Assembly: GCA_021804305.1 (NCBI GenBank)
Contig: JAJZKF010000016.1
Location: 1-9,945, forward strand
Source of the DNA: Microcaldota archaeon
GTDB lineage: Archaea > Micrarchaeota > Micrarchaeia > Micrarchaeales > CABMGC01
Direction: 5' to 3'
Length of the DNA: 9,945 nt
Under the pieces are notes generated by a model. It saw only the letters and a program-made list of their open reading frames with translations, ran no database searches and was not told the DNA's origin. The first letter of the stretch is position 1. Every line of letters starts with the position of its first letter. The position numbers and the translations under genes were made by a program. Positions 1 to 7,257 of this stretch are shown in pieces.

Positions 1-216
1 TCCCAGTGCCATTCCTATAGAGGTTCCGATTATCCCTGACTCTGCAAGCGTAGTGTCCATCACTCTTCTCTCACCGTACTTGGAAAGCAGCCCATCAGTA
101 ACCCTGAATACCCCGCCGTCCTTGCCTACATCCTCTCCGAGCACAACCACGTCCTCATTTTCCTTCATGGACTGGTCTAGCGCATTGTTCAGTGCGGTTA
201 CCATGTTTATTTGCAT
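1..216 (-). CDS. pdhB: 2-oxoacid (pyruvate) dehydrogenase E1 component, beta subunit, N-terminal part (cut by window edge)
   Basis: This is the beta subunit of the thiamine-diphosphate E1 enzyme, which with E1 alpha decarboxylates pyruvate or a branched-chain 2-oxoacid and passes the acyl group to lipoylated E2. Only the first 72 residues are in the window. They begin [15 protein letters not shown] and contain the family block [20 protein letters not shown] (about residues 23-43), followed by [20 protein letters not shown], the conserved region containing the E1 beta glutamate that acts on thiamine diphosphate. The ATG at 214-216 lies 8 bases past the E1 alpha stop and has a GGGGGT ribosome-binding sequence, so the two genes form one operon read leftward. 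E2 and E3 genes would be expected further left, outside the window. The fold and family are clear. The substrate (pyruvate versus branched-chain) cannot be settled from this fragment. Confidence 0.93.
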   Translation of the reverse strand, partial: MQINMVTALNNALDQSMKENEDVVVLGEDVGKDGGVFRVTDGLLSKYGERRVMDTTLAESGIIGTSIGMALG

Positions 217-219
217 AAG

Positions 220-225
220 ACCCCC
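220..225 (-). promoter_or_regulatory. Shine-Dalgarno-like site for E1 beta
   Basis: Read on the minus strand, GGGGGT ends three bases before the ATG of E1 beta and overlaps the last base of the E1 alpha stop codon. It is a partial match to the archaeal GGAGGTGATC consensus. It supports the ATG at 214-216 over the in-frame ATG four codons later. Confidence 0.5.
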
Positions 226-1289
226 TACTGCCAAAATCCTGCAGCTACTGCAGCGTCCTGCTCTTCCTTGATAGTATCTGGGATAAAGCTATACAGATTT
301 GTAAACATCGATTTCGGGTCTCCCCTGAAGGCCTCTGCCTTGGCTACGTCATCGTCTATAATCTTCCCCTGATCCAGAGCCATCTGCCTCTCCATATCAT
401 CACTCCAGAGGCCCTTGGACTTAAGGTACCTGTTCAACCTGAGTATTGGATCCCTGGGCTTCCACGCATCAACGTCAGCCTCCGGCCTGTACTTTGTAGG
501 GTCGTCTGCAGTTGTGTGCAGGCTCATTCTGTAAGTCAGGCACTCTATCACTGCTGGCCCGTTCTTTGAGTTGCTTATGGCATCTGAAACCGCCTTGTAT
601 ACCCCGATAACGTCGTTCCCGTCCACCTGCATACCGGGTATGCCTGCAGCTATTGCCTTCTGGGCGAGAGTCTGGGCTGCTGTCTGCTTGCTCCTCGGGA
701 CAGATATGGCCCATTCATTGTTTTCTATTATGAGCACCATCGGCACACCCAACTCTCCGGCGATGTTTATGGCCTCGTAGAAGTCTCCCTCGGATGTTCC
801 ACCGTCCCCGACGAATGCAACTACGGCCTCGTCCCTGTTCTTGTACTTGACTGAATATGCAAGCCCGACTGCATGAGGCACCTGGGTTCCTACAGGAACC
901 GCATACGGGAGTGCGCGCGGGGTGGAGGCAGAAGCGCCATCCTCGAATCCCCTCCAGCTTATGAAGAAGTCGACGAGATTAAGCCCTCTTGCTATGAACA
1001 CTCCGTGCTGCCTGAAGTTTGGGACAAAGTGGTCCTGCTCCCTCATGGCCATACCGACGCCTATCTGGGTTGCCTCCTGCCCGACTAGGGGCGCGTATGT
1101 CACTATCCTGCCCTGCCTCTGAAGGCTGAGGGCTTTTGCATCCATGCTCCTTGCAAGAGACATGTACCTGTACATCTGAACCAACTTGTCGTTGTCAAGA
1201 TCTTTGGGAAAAAGTGACTGGTCTACTGCACCGTTCTCATCAAGCACCTGGAGGTAGTTGATATCGCCTTCAAAGACTTTCTTTAGCAA
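225..1289 (-). CDS. pdhA: 2-oxoacid (pyruvate) dehydrogenase E1 component, alpha subunit
   Basis: This is the thiamine-diphosphate-binding alpha subunit of the E1 heterotetramer, with a predicted 354 residues and no signal peptide. Counting from the chosen start, the N-terminal family block [18 protein letters not shown] is at 56-73. The ThDP motif begins GDG at 161-163 and closes with NN at 190-191. The loop [16 protein letters not shown] (253-268) matches the E1 alpha phosphorylation-loop region, usually YRxGxHxTSDD, with Ser where Gly is common. The reading frame stays open upstream to 1430 but contains no Met near the homologous start and would overlap the ABC gene. The TTG at 1287-1289 gives an N-terminus ([20 protein letters not shown]) that fits the family. 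An in-frame GTG at 1245-1247 is the main alternative. It sits 8 bases upstream of E1 beta in the same operon. Family confidence is high; the exact start is less sure. Confidence 0.95.
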   Translation of the reverse strand: MLKKVFEGDINYLQVLDENGAVDQSLFPKDLDNDKLVQMYRYMSLARSMDAKALSLQRQGRIVTYAPLVGQEATQIGVGMAMREQDHFVPNFRQHGVFIARGLNLVDFFISWRGFEDGASASTPRALPYAVPVGTQVPHAVGLAYSVKYKNRDEAVVAFVGDGGTSEGDFYEAINIAGELGVPMVLIIENNEWAISVPRSKQTAAQTLAQKAIAAGIPGMQVDGNDVIGVYKAVSDAISNSKNGPAVIECLTYRMSLHTTADDPTKYRPEADVDAWKPRDPILRLNRYLKSKGLWSDDMERQMALDQGKIIDDDVAKAEAFRGDPKSMFTNLYSFIPDTIKEEQDAAVAAGFWQ

Positions 1290-1329
1290 GGAATCACGAT
1301 TATTTATACATAGTAAGGATATAAATATT
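1290..1329. promoter_or_regulatory. Divergent promoter region between pdhA and the ABC exporter operon
   Basis: This 40-base AT-rich gap carries two TATA-like elements. TTTATACA at 1303-1310 is centred about 24 bases before the ATG at 1330, which suits a leaderless plus-strand transcript. ATATAAATAT at 1319-1328, read on the minus strand as ATATTTATAT, is centred about 34 bases before the TTG at 1289 and suits a near-leaderless pdhA message. Each box could also serve the other direction. That would favour the alternative starts at 1360 (ABC) and 1247 (pdhA). Transcription starts are inferred from spacing only. Confidence 0.55.
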
Positions 1330-2346
1330 ATGGAAACACATGACACCCGTGGTGCCGGAATGGAGAAGCATGAGTACGTTATAGGTGTAGAGGATGTACG
1401 CAAGAAATTCAAGACGTACGACACAAACAATAAAGGATTCCTGGCTTCACTGCGCAGAAGGTACTACTACAAGCAGGCACTGAAGGGAGTCAGCCTTTAC
1501 ATAAAGCAGGGGGAGATAGTAGCCCTGCTTGGGAAGAACGGCAGCGGGAAATCAACTCTGATAAAGATACTAACAGGGATCTTGTATCCCGATAGCGGGG
1601 ACGCCAGGATCCTGGGAATTGACCCATGGCACATGAGAGAGGACTTAGCAATGGACATAGGTGTCGTCCTTGGGGCTCATGGGCAGTTATACTGGAACCT
1701 GTCAGCACTTGACACGTTTGAACTCATGAGGCACATATACAGGATACCCGAAAGGGAGTTCAATAAGCGGCTGAAGTACTTCATCAGTGAGCTGGAACTT
1801 GAGAAAGTGTACAGAAGGCAGGTCAGGACTCTCTCGCTTGGGGAGCAGATGAAGTGCAACTTCGTTGCGTCTGTACTGCACATGCCGAAGATAGTGTTCC
1901 TTGATGAGCCGACCATAGGGGTCGATCTCAGCTCCAAGGCATCGCTAATCAACATAATATACGAGATGCAGAAGGAGCATAATACAACGTTCATCCTGAC
2001 CACACACATAGTGGAGGACATAAGCATAGCTGAACGGGTGGTTATGCTGGACAACGGAAGGAAGGTATACGACGGGTCAAAATACAAGCTTATGCGCCTG
2101 TTTGGGGACAAGAAGGAGATAGAATTGCATTTCGATGGAGATGCAAAGAAGCGAGATTATATCAGATATGGGAAGGTAATCAAGAAGGACATTAACTACC
2201 TGCGTCTCGAGGTTGACAGAAGCATGCTGAAGAATCCCAAGTTCATAAAGCTCATCTCCGCAGCTGACGTCATAGACTACAGTGTTTCAGAACCTGGTCT
2301 TGGTAAAGTCATACTCAAACTTTACGGAAAGAGTAAGAGCAGATGA
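1330..2346 (+). CDS. ABC transporter ATP-binding protein (ABC-2/DUF990-associated exporter type)
   Basis: This is the cytoplasmic ATPase that powers an ABC-2-type exporter, with a predicted 338 residues. The Walker A motif GKNGSGKST is at 68-76. The Q-loop region GVVLGAHGQLYWNLS (111-125) puts the Gln at 119 and has the QLxWxL context typical of ATPases paired with DUF990 permeases. The signature LSLGE is at 168-172 (canonical LSGGQ, altered as is usual in this subfamily). Walker B IVFLDEPTIGVD is at 188-199 and the H-loop His is at 226 (TTH). About 100 residues follow the ATPase core as a C-terminal extension. The ATG at 1330 is preferred because of the TATA spacing. ATG 1360, preceded by GGTG, is a credible alternative start, while the upstream ATG at 1258 lies inside the divergent pdhA gene. 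It is followed after one base by permease 1. The substrate is unknown. Confidence 0.93.
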   Translation: METHDTRGAGMEKHEYVIGVEDVRKKFKTYDTNNKGFLASLRRRYYYKQALKGVSLYIKQGEIVALLGKNGSGKSTLIKILTGILYPDSGDARILGIDPWHMREDLAMDIGVVLGAHGQLYWNLSALDTFELMRHIYRIPEREFNKRLKYFISELELEKVYRRQVRTLSLGEQMKCNFVASVLHMPKIVFLDEPTIGVDLSSKASLINIIYEMQKEHNTTFILTTHIVEDISIAERVVMLDNGRKVYDGSKYKLMRLFGDKKEIELHFDGDAKKRDYIRYGKVIKKDINYLRLEVDRSMLKNPKFIKLISAADVIDYSVSEPGLGKVILKLYGKSKSR

Positions 2347-2347
2347 G

Positions 2348-3160
2348 ATGCCCAAGTTCATGGAAAACCTAGATGCTTATGCTGCCTTCTTCATAGCAGG
2401 CGTGAAGAATAGCGTCAGCTATAAGAAAAATGTCATGTTTTCCCTGCTTTTCAAGATAGCGTTTGCGGTAATCATGGTGCTTGTATGGACTGCCATATAC
2501 TTCAATACAAACAGTGCAACCATAGGTGGGCTGACACTGAAACAGGTGTACGCTTACTTCTTCGTCTATAGCGCGATATGGCTGATAATTAATTTAGGCA
2601 TATCAGTAATTGTGCAGAATGACGTACAGAGTGGTGGGATAGCCGCCCAGTTAACAAGACCGACCAATTACATACTTCAGGTATTTTTCTACTCTCTTGG
2701 AGACCAGCCTATCTGGATCCTTTTTGTTTCCATCCCCCTGATTTTCATAGTAAACTTCTTTGTCCCGATAACGCTGACGGCTGTTTCTGCCCTCGCATTT
2801 CTTGCAGAGATACTTTTGGGTTTAGTGGCTGCGTCCTTGATTGATTTTTTCATAGCGACTCTTGTATTCTACCTGGATCATATATGGGGGGTGATAAGCG
2901 CTTCGCAGTACGCCATTAATATCCTTTCAGGAGGGATATTGCCGCTGGTATTTTTTGCTCCCCAGATAAACGGAGTATTGATGCTTCTTCCATTCCAGAT
3001 GTTTGGATATACTGAAACTGCAACGCTATTGGGGATTATCAGCATTCCAGCAATAATAACCGAACTTCTGGTTACACTAGCGTGGGTGCTGATACTGTCT
3101 GTACTAGGAGTTTTCTGGTGGAAGAGAGTTGTCAGAAAGATAAAAGGTGCCGGTGGTTAG
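2348..3160 (+). CDS. ABC-2 family transporter permease 1 (DUF990/PF06182-like)
   Basis: This is a membrane subunit of the exporter, about 270 residues with about six hydrophobic segments. The first spans roughly MFSLLFKIAFAVIMVLVW and the last roughly LVTLAWVLILSVLGVFWW. Between segments 2 and 3 a short soluble stretch reads VQNDVQSGGIAAQLTRPTNY. This matches the DUF990 hallmark of an Asp/Gly-containing turn followed by L-x-RP. The C-terminus is short and basic (KRVVRKIKGAGG), as expected for a cytoplasmic tail. The frame is open upstream to 2282, but that would place 22 residues inside the ATPase gene. The ATG at 2348, one base after the ATPase stop, indicates translational coupling. ATG 2360 is also possible. 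No substrate can be deduced. Confidence 0.88.
   Translation: MPKFMENLDAYAAFFIAGVKNSVSYKKNVMFSLLFKIAFAVIMVLVWTAIYFNTNSATIGGLTLKQVYAYFFVYSAIWLIINLGISVIVQNDVQSGGIAAQLTRPTNYILQVFFYSLGDQPIWILFVSIPLIFIVNFFVPITLTAVSALAFLAEILLGLVAASLIDFFIATLVFYLDHIWGVISASQYAINILSGGILPLVFFAPQINGVLMLLPFQMFGYTETATLLGIISIPAIITELLVTLAWVLILSVLGVFWWKRVVRKIKGAGG
3152..3156 (+). promoter_or_regulatory. Shine-Dalgarno-like GGTGG deciding the TTG start of permease 2
   Basis: GGTGG sits inside the last codons of permease 1, four bases before the TTG at 3161. A second GGTG occurs at 3146-3149. Their position supports re-initiation at the TTG right after the permease 1 stop. Confidence 0.45.
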
Positions 3161-3952
3161 TTGGGCTCAGGCATTAAGAGTAATATAGATTATATCATTA
3201 TCCAGGTTTACTATGGGTTGAAGAATTTCTTCGCGTACAGAACCCAGGCATTAGTATGGATAGTTTTCAGCGTTTTGATGACGCTTGCTACATACATCAC
3301 AATAAATGTCATTTACACTGTATCGAGCGGGATTTCGGGTTGGAATTATTACCAGCTTCTTCTTTTGGGGGCCACTGGAAGCATGGTCTTTGCTTTGATT
3401 TACAGCATTTTCAATATGAACAATGCCTCCCATGCTCTTCTACACGGGCAGATAGACATTTACCTGATCAGGCCGTTCAAGAAGCTCTCAATATTCATAA
3501 CGATGGACTCATTCCCTGCGGCTGGATTTACCTTCTTTAGCAGCCTGGCATTGTTCATTTACTGCCTTGCGAACCTTCATGTCACATTACTTGGAATCTT
3601 AGGTTATGTTATTTTGTTTGCGGCATCAGTAGTGATGCTGATAGTGTTCTTTGCGTTTTTAGTTGTATTAATTTATGTTTACGTTAAAGGAAGCGACCTC
3701 TTCCAAAGGTTTACAAACTTTGCAGGGCAAGCTGGTGAATACCCCATAAACGTATACGGTACGATTGGATCACTGATATTTTCTACGGTGTTTCCGATAG
3801 GATTTGCATATTACTACCCGCCATATTTCCTGACAAACGGCCTTGGGGTATATGGATTCGCAGAGGTGTTGATCGGATGCTTTGTGATTACCGCGATTTC
3901 ATACGTCTTGTTCAACCATTTGATGAAAAGTTACACCAGCGGCCGTGGCTGA
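3161..3952 (+). CDS. ABC-2 family transporter permease 2 (DUF990/PF06182-like)
   Basis: This is the second, non-identical permease subunit, about 263 residues with about six hydrophobic segments. The soluble turn HALLHGQIDIYLIRPFKKL, between segments 2 and 3, again matches the DUF990 G-x-(I/L)D-x-x-L-x-RP signature, so the exporter is probably a heterodimer of two related permeases with one ATPase. The start is inferred to be TTG at 3161, immediately after the TAG stop of permease 1 and in the same reading frame. GGTGG at 3152-3156 provides a ribosome-binding site, and no in-frame ATG precedes the first membrane segment. Its composition is AT-rich compared with flanking non-membrane genes (for example 23 GC of 60 bases at 3601-3660), and it uses TTA, ATT and GTT codons freely. 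Its stop directly abuts that of the convergent carbamoyltransferase gene. Confidence 0.87.
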   Translation: MGSGIKSNIDYIIIQVYYGLKNFFAYRTQALVWIVFSVLMTLATYITINVIYTVSSGISGWNYYQLLLLGATGSMVFALIYSIFNMNNASHALLHGQIDIYLIRPFKKLSIFITMDSFPAAGFTFFSSLALFIYCLANLHVTLLGILGYVILFAASVVMLIVFFAFLVVLIYVYVKGSDLFQRFTNFAGQAGEYPINVYGTIGSLIFSTVFPIGFAYYYPPYFLTNGLGVYGFAEVLIGCFVITAISYVLFNHLMKSYTSGRG

Positions 3953-5674
3953 CTATCTCTTCCATGCGTGGAAATTTCCTATGACCAGATCCTCTGCCCC
4001 GGTGTTCAGCAGGGTCCAGACTGCGTCGTCTGGATTCATTACTATCGGCCTTCCGTGTTTGTTGAGGCTTGTGTTTAGCACCGCGCCAACTCCGGTGTGC
4101 TTCTTTACTCTAGTTATCATGTCCTTGTAGAGTTTGTTCTCGTTCCTTAGGGTCTGTGGCCTTGTGGTCCCGTCTATATGGGATGCTGCGATCAGGTCCT
4201 TAAGACAGCCTTCCTTTACCTTGTAGCCCACTGTCATGAAGCTGTTCCCCCTGGGATATGGAGACAGGGACTCTTTGGCATAGCTCTCCAGCATGCTGCT
4301 TGCAAACGGCTGGTAGTAGGGTCTCTTCTTAATCATGAGGTTTATTCTGTCGCGGTTCTTGCTGTCGTTTGCCGCTGATATCACGCTTCTGTTCCCCAGC
4401 GCCCTTGGGCCGTACTCCATCCTTCCCTGGAACCAGAGTATTATCTTGTTGTCCCTGCCCACCATATCTCCAGCAAATCTAGATACGTCAGACTCTTCCT
4501 CATAGGATATCTTCTTGGATCTCGAGTACTCCTTCAGCGTCTTCTCTATCTGCTCATTTGAGTATGACGGACCGGTGTAGATGTCAGATATTCCCTTGCT
4601 GAGCTGCCCGTTCTCCATGAAGTCGACGTAATATGCGGCCCCAAGGGAAAGTCCCCCGTCCCCGACGTGCGGGAAGACGAAGAGGTTCCTTACCTCATGC
4701 AGCTCGTTCAGCCTCATGTTGATTATTATGTTTGAAAACAGCCCACCCCCGACAGCAAGGCTGTGTATTCCTGTTTCTGCCATGTGCTGCTTGACTATCT
4801 TTATGACCTGGTCCTCGACGTGTTTCTGCACAGCGTTTGCAAACTCCTCTCTATTGTGCTTCCATAGAATGTGATCCTTCAGGTATTCGGAGAGGAGGTA
4901 CTCGTACTTTATCCCAGACCTGCTGATCAGCTGCCTCTTGTGCTCGTCATAATGAGATATGCTTGACAGCTCGGGTATTTCGCATGGATAGGAGTAGGCT
5001 GCAAGGCTCATCAGCTTGCCCTCATCCTCACTGTAGCGCATGTCGCAGGCAAGCGTAGCCGCGCCGTAGAGGATGCCCAGGCTGGCACTTGCTTTGAAGG
5101 AGTTTATCCTCTCAAGACCGTCTTTGCTTCCTATGCTGACCGTGCCACTCAGGCCGTCTCCTGCACCATCAAGTGTGAGTACCAGTGCCTCCCTGAATCC
5201 GGAAGCATAGAATGCAGATGCGGCGTGGGCATCATGATGCTGCACAAAATTTATCCTTCCTTTCACGCCTGCCTTCTTTAATCTGCTGGACAAAGCATGG
5301 CCGCCTATTGCTGATCCGGCTGCATCCCACAGACTCTTGGGCTTCTGATCCTGTATGGTCTTGAACATCAGGTTCCTGAGATGCATGTTCAGTCTTGAGG
5401 GCTTCCTTCCGGCCCTTCTCCAAAGATCCCTCCTTTTGAGCTCCAGACTTGGGAACACCCTTGCGAACAGCGCGCTGCCACCCACCCAAGGAACTGCGAC
5501 AGTACAATTTTCCTCGCTTGCTATCTCCTTTAGGTACTTTACAGACTGCCACGGAAAACCTACGTCATTCTTGCGCTTTGTGAACCTCTCTTCGTTCACC
5601 GCACCCTCTATCATGCCTTTGGACACTATGGCTGCGCCTGCGTCGTGGGCATCGTGTATTCCAAGGACCGGCAT
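3953..5674 (-). CDS. NodU/CmcH/TobZ-family O-carbamoyltransferase
   Basis: This predicted cytoplasmic enzyme transfers a carbamoyl group from carbamoyl phosphate, through carbamoyl-adenylate, to a hydroxyl of a sugar or other small molecule. It is 573 residues, the usual length for the family, with both domains complete. The N-terminal Kae1-like domain starts GIHDAHDAGAAI (5-16) and carries the metal-binding motif HHDAHA at 146-151 and LDGAGDG at 168-174. AVGGGLFSN (307-315) and FPHVGDGG (334-341) are ATPase-fold loops. The C-terminal YrdC-like domain is marked by GRMEYGPRALGNRS at 417-430, RPYYQPFASS at 451-460 and VLNTSLNKHGRPIV near 532-545. The ATG at 5672-5674 is the natural start. It is divergent from the phosphatase-family gene and convergent with the ABC operon. 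The family is secure. The acceptor is unknown, though the neighbouring glycosyltransferase and exporter suggest a glycosylated product. Confidence 0.95.
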   Translation of the reverse strand: MPVLGIHDAHDAGAAIVSKGMIEGAVNEERFTKRKNDVGFPWQSVKYLKEIASEENCTVAVPWVGGSALFARVFPSLELKRRDLWRRAGRKPSRLNMHLRNLMFKTIQDQKPKSLWDAAGSAIGGHALSSRLKKAGVKGRINFVQHHDAHAASAFYASGFREALVLTLDGAGDGLSGTVSIGSKDGLERINSFKASASLGILYGAATLACDMRYSEDEGKLMSLAAYSYPCEIPELSSISHYDEHKRQLISRSGIKYEYLLSEYLKDHILWKHNREEFANAVQKHVEDQVIKIVKQHMAETGIHSLAVGGGLFSNIIINMRLNELHEVRNLFVFPHVGDGGLSLGAAYYVDFMENGQLSKGISDIYTGPSYSNEQIEKTLKEYSRSKKISYEEESDVSRFAGDMVGRDNKIILWFQGRMEYGPRALGNRSVISAANDSKNRDRINLMIKKRPYYQPFASSMLESYAKESLSPYPRGNSFMTVGYKVKEGCLKDLIAASHIDGTTRPQTLRNENKLYKDMITRVKKHTGVGAVLNTSLNKHGRPIVMNPDDAVWTLLNTGAEDLVIGNFHAWKR

Positions 5675-5736
5675 TGTACCACTTATGTATTTAATGCGAC
5701 GTTTTTAATACCATACTGCCCATTAATAGCGATGGC
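5675..5736. promoter_or_regulatory. Compact divergent promoter with a central TATA-like element
   Basis: This 62-base gap separates the carbamoyltransferase and phosphatase-family starts. The AT element TTTTTAATA at 5702-5710 is almost exactly midway, about 31 bases from each ATG, and reads TATTAAAAA on the other strand. It could therefore position transcription starts a few bases before either gene. A second AT run (TTAAATA on the minus strand, around 5686-5692) lies too close to 5674 to serve the annotated start. The assignment rests on spacing alone. Confidence 0.5.
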
Positions 5737-7257
5737 ATGAGCGGACGGCTTTACCTCATAGGGATGGACTCGACCCCCCTATGGATACTCAGGGACTTCA
5801 GGAAGGAAAAGGGGATGGAGGCCTTTGACCTGCTTCTCAAGAAAAACCTCATCTGCGACATGGAGTCAACGCTTCCGCCTATGACAGGCCCGGCGTGGCC
5901 CACCATATATACCGGCCTGACTCCAGGGGAGCACGGGGTGCCTGACTTCTTCGTTATGAAGGACAACTACACTCCAGACATAGTCTATTATGACTCAACG
6001 GTCACAGCACCTTTCTGGAGGGATCTGACAGAGAGCGGAAAGAGGTGCCTTGTAATAACTCCTGCAACCGACATAAGGCTGCCTGGATATCTGGGAATAG
6101 ACCTCATAACAGGCTTCCCGCTAAAGTCAAGAGGCAGCAATGCCGAGATGAACAGGCTCATGAAAAAACACAGCTTCTATGGCGAACCTGACATTGAGAA
6201 GGACATGAAGGCAGGAAAGATGAGCGATGAGGATGGGGCAAAGGTGTTCGCTGGAACAGTGAAGAGGAGGATAAAGCTGGCTGAGGAGGCAATGGAGAAG
6301 AAGGATTACGACTTCGTGTTTGTATGCTTTACGGAAACAGACAGGCTTCAGCACTTCACCATGAACAAGCCTGACAGGAAGCGGTACCTGCTGCCGCTCT
6401 ACTCGGAGATATCCCAGTTCATAGGGAGGCTTATGAAGAAGGCGGACAGGGATGGAGACGCGGTAATGATAGTTTCTGACCATGGTATGCAGCCCATATA
6501 CAGCAAGTTCCTTGTCAACTGCTGGCTGTACAGGAACAAGTACGTGGCCCTGAAGGAGAACATAGCACAGGGGATAGAAAGCGCAGGTGATTCCAATGCC
6601 GGGAATGAGAGCGTCAGGTACAAGATACGCGAGAAGCTTATGAGGAGCCAGCTCAGGAAGGCTTACGATAGGCTTCCACACGAGGCCAAGTCTGCGGTCT
6701 TCACCACCCTTGGCAGCTTCTTCGCGCAGAAGGGTGCAGGCAGCGTGACAAGGGTGCACCTCTTCGACTTCGAGATGCACAGGACCAAGCTCTTCGCTGC
6801 CATATCTAACGATCCTGTCTCGACCATATGGATAAACGACTCCAGGTTCAAGGACGGATTCGTAGGCAAGGCGGAAAAGTCAAGGCTGAAAAAAGAGATA
6901 ATGAAGAGGCTCCTTTCTGTAAAGGCCGCTGACGGATCGCAATTGATCGTCAATGTCTTCGACGGGAAGGATTACTACAGGGATACTGACAAGTTCATAG
7001 CACCGGACGTACTCTTCGAGGCAAAGCACGGCTACACGGTTGACATAGCAAACTTCTCCAAGGACTCGATCTTCATGGAGCCAGAGCCTCCAAAGAGAGG
7101 AGACCATGAAAGGAATGGGATATTCGGGTTCTACTCTGCAGATGCAAAACATCCCCGAAGGAAGGTGAGCGTGCTTAATGTCGCACCTACAGTCTTGGAG
7201 TATTACAGGCTTAGGAATGCACACAGCAAGAATTCGATTTTGAGGGAATTGGTCTGA
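5737..7257 (+). CDS. Alkaline-phosphatase-superfamily phosphodiesterase/phosphohydrolase (COG3379-like)
   Basis: This is a two-metal phospho- or sulfo-ester hydrolase or phosphotransferase fold, 506 residues, with no signal peptide or membrane segment, so probably cytoplasmic. The expected metal and nucleophile positions are all visible. Asp11 is in IGMDST. The likely nucleophile Thr50 is in PPMTGPAWPTIYTGLTPGEH. Asp202 and His206 are in TDRLQHF, Asp248-His249 in VSDHG, and His457 in RGDHERNG. This layout matches the type I phosphodiesterase/nucleotide pyrophosphatase branch found widely in archaea. The inserted middle region (about 260-350) is basic and less conserved. The start ATG at 5737 is about 31 bases from a TATA-like element, suggesting a nearly leaderless message. 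Its TGA overlaps the ATG of the glycosyltransferase by one base, so the two are co-translated. The substrate is not known. Sugar or lipid phosphate processing is an inference from context. Confidence 0.88.
   Translation: MSGRLYLIGMDSTPLWILRDFRKEKGMEAFDLLLKKNLICDMESTLPPMTGPAWPTIYTGLTPGEHGVPDFFVMKDNYTPDIVYYDSTVTAPFWRDLTESGKRCLVITPATDIRLPGYLGIDLITGFPLKSRGSNAEMNRLMKKHSFYGEPDIEKDMKAGKMSDEDGAKVFAGTVKRRIKLAEEAMEKKDYDFVFVCFTETDRLQHFTMNKPDRKRYLLPLYSEISQFIGRLMKKADRDGDAVMIVSDHGMQPIYSKFLVNCWLYRNKYVALKENIAQGIESAGDSNAGNESVRYKIREKLMRSQLRKAYDRLPHEAKSAVFTTLGSFFAQKGAGSVTRVHLFDFEMHRTKLFAAISNDPVSTIWINDSRFKDGFVGKAEKSRLKKEIMKRLLSVKAADGSQLIVNVFDGKDYYRDTDKFIAPDVLFEAKHGYTVDIANFSKDSIFMEPEPPKRGDHERNGIFGFYSADAKHPRRKVSVLNVAPTVLEYYRLRNAHSKNSILRELV

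Noticed and set aside
1258..1329. Upstream ATG for the ABC ATPase at 1258
   Set aside because: It lies within the coding part of pdhA and before the TATA-like boxes. The ATG at 1330 fits the promoter spacing.
1290..1430. N-terminal extension of the pdhA frame up to an ATG at 1430
   Set aside because: It would add 47 residues overlapping the ABC ATPase coding region on the other strand and cover both promoters. The extra residues do not resemble any E1 alpha N-terminus.
1677..2111. 144-codon open frame on the minus strand
   Set aside because: It is antisense to the ATPase region that contains the signature and Walker B motifs; a shadow frame.
2282..2347. Upstream ATG for permease 1 at 2282
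   Set aside because: It would overlap the ATPase by 65 bases with residues unlike the family. The ATG at 2348 follows the ATPase stop by one base.
6127..6780. 217-codon open frame on the minus strand
   Set aside because: It lies wholly inside the AP-superfamily gene, which has full motif support. No recognisable domain or start signal is present.
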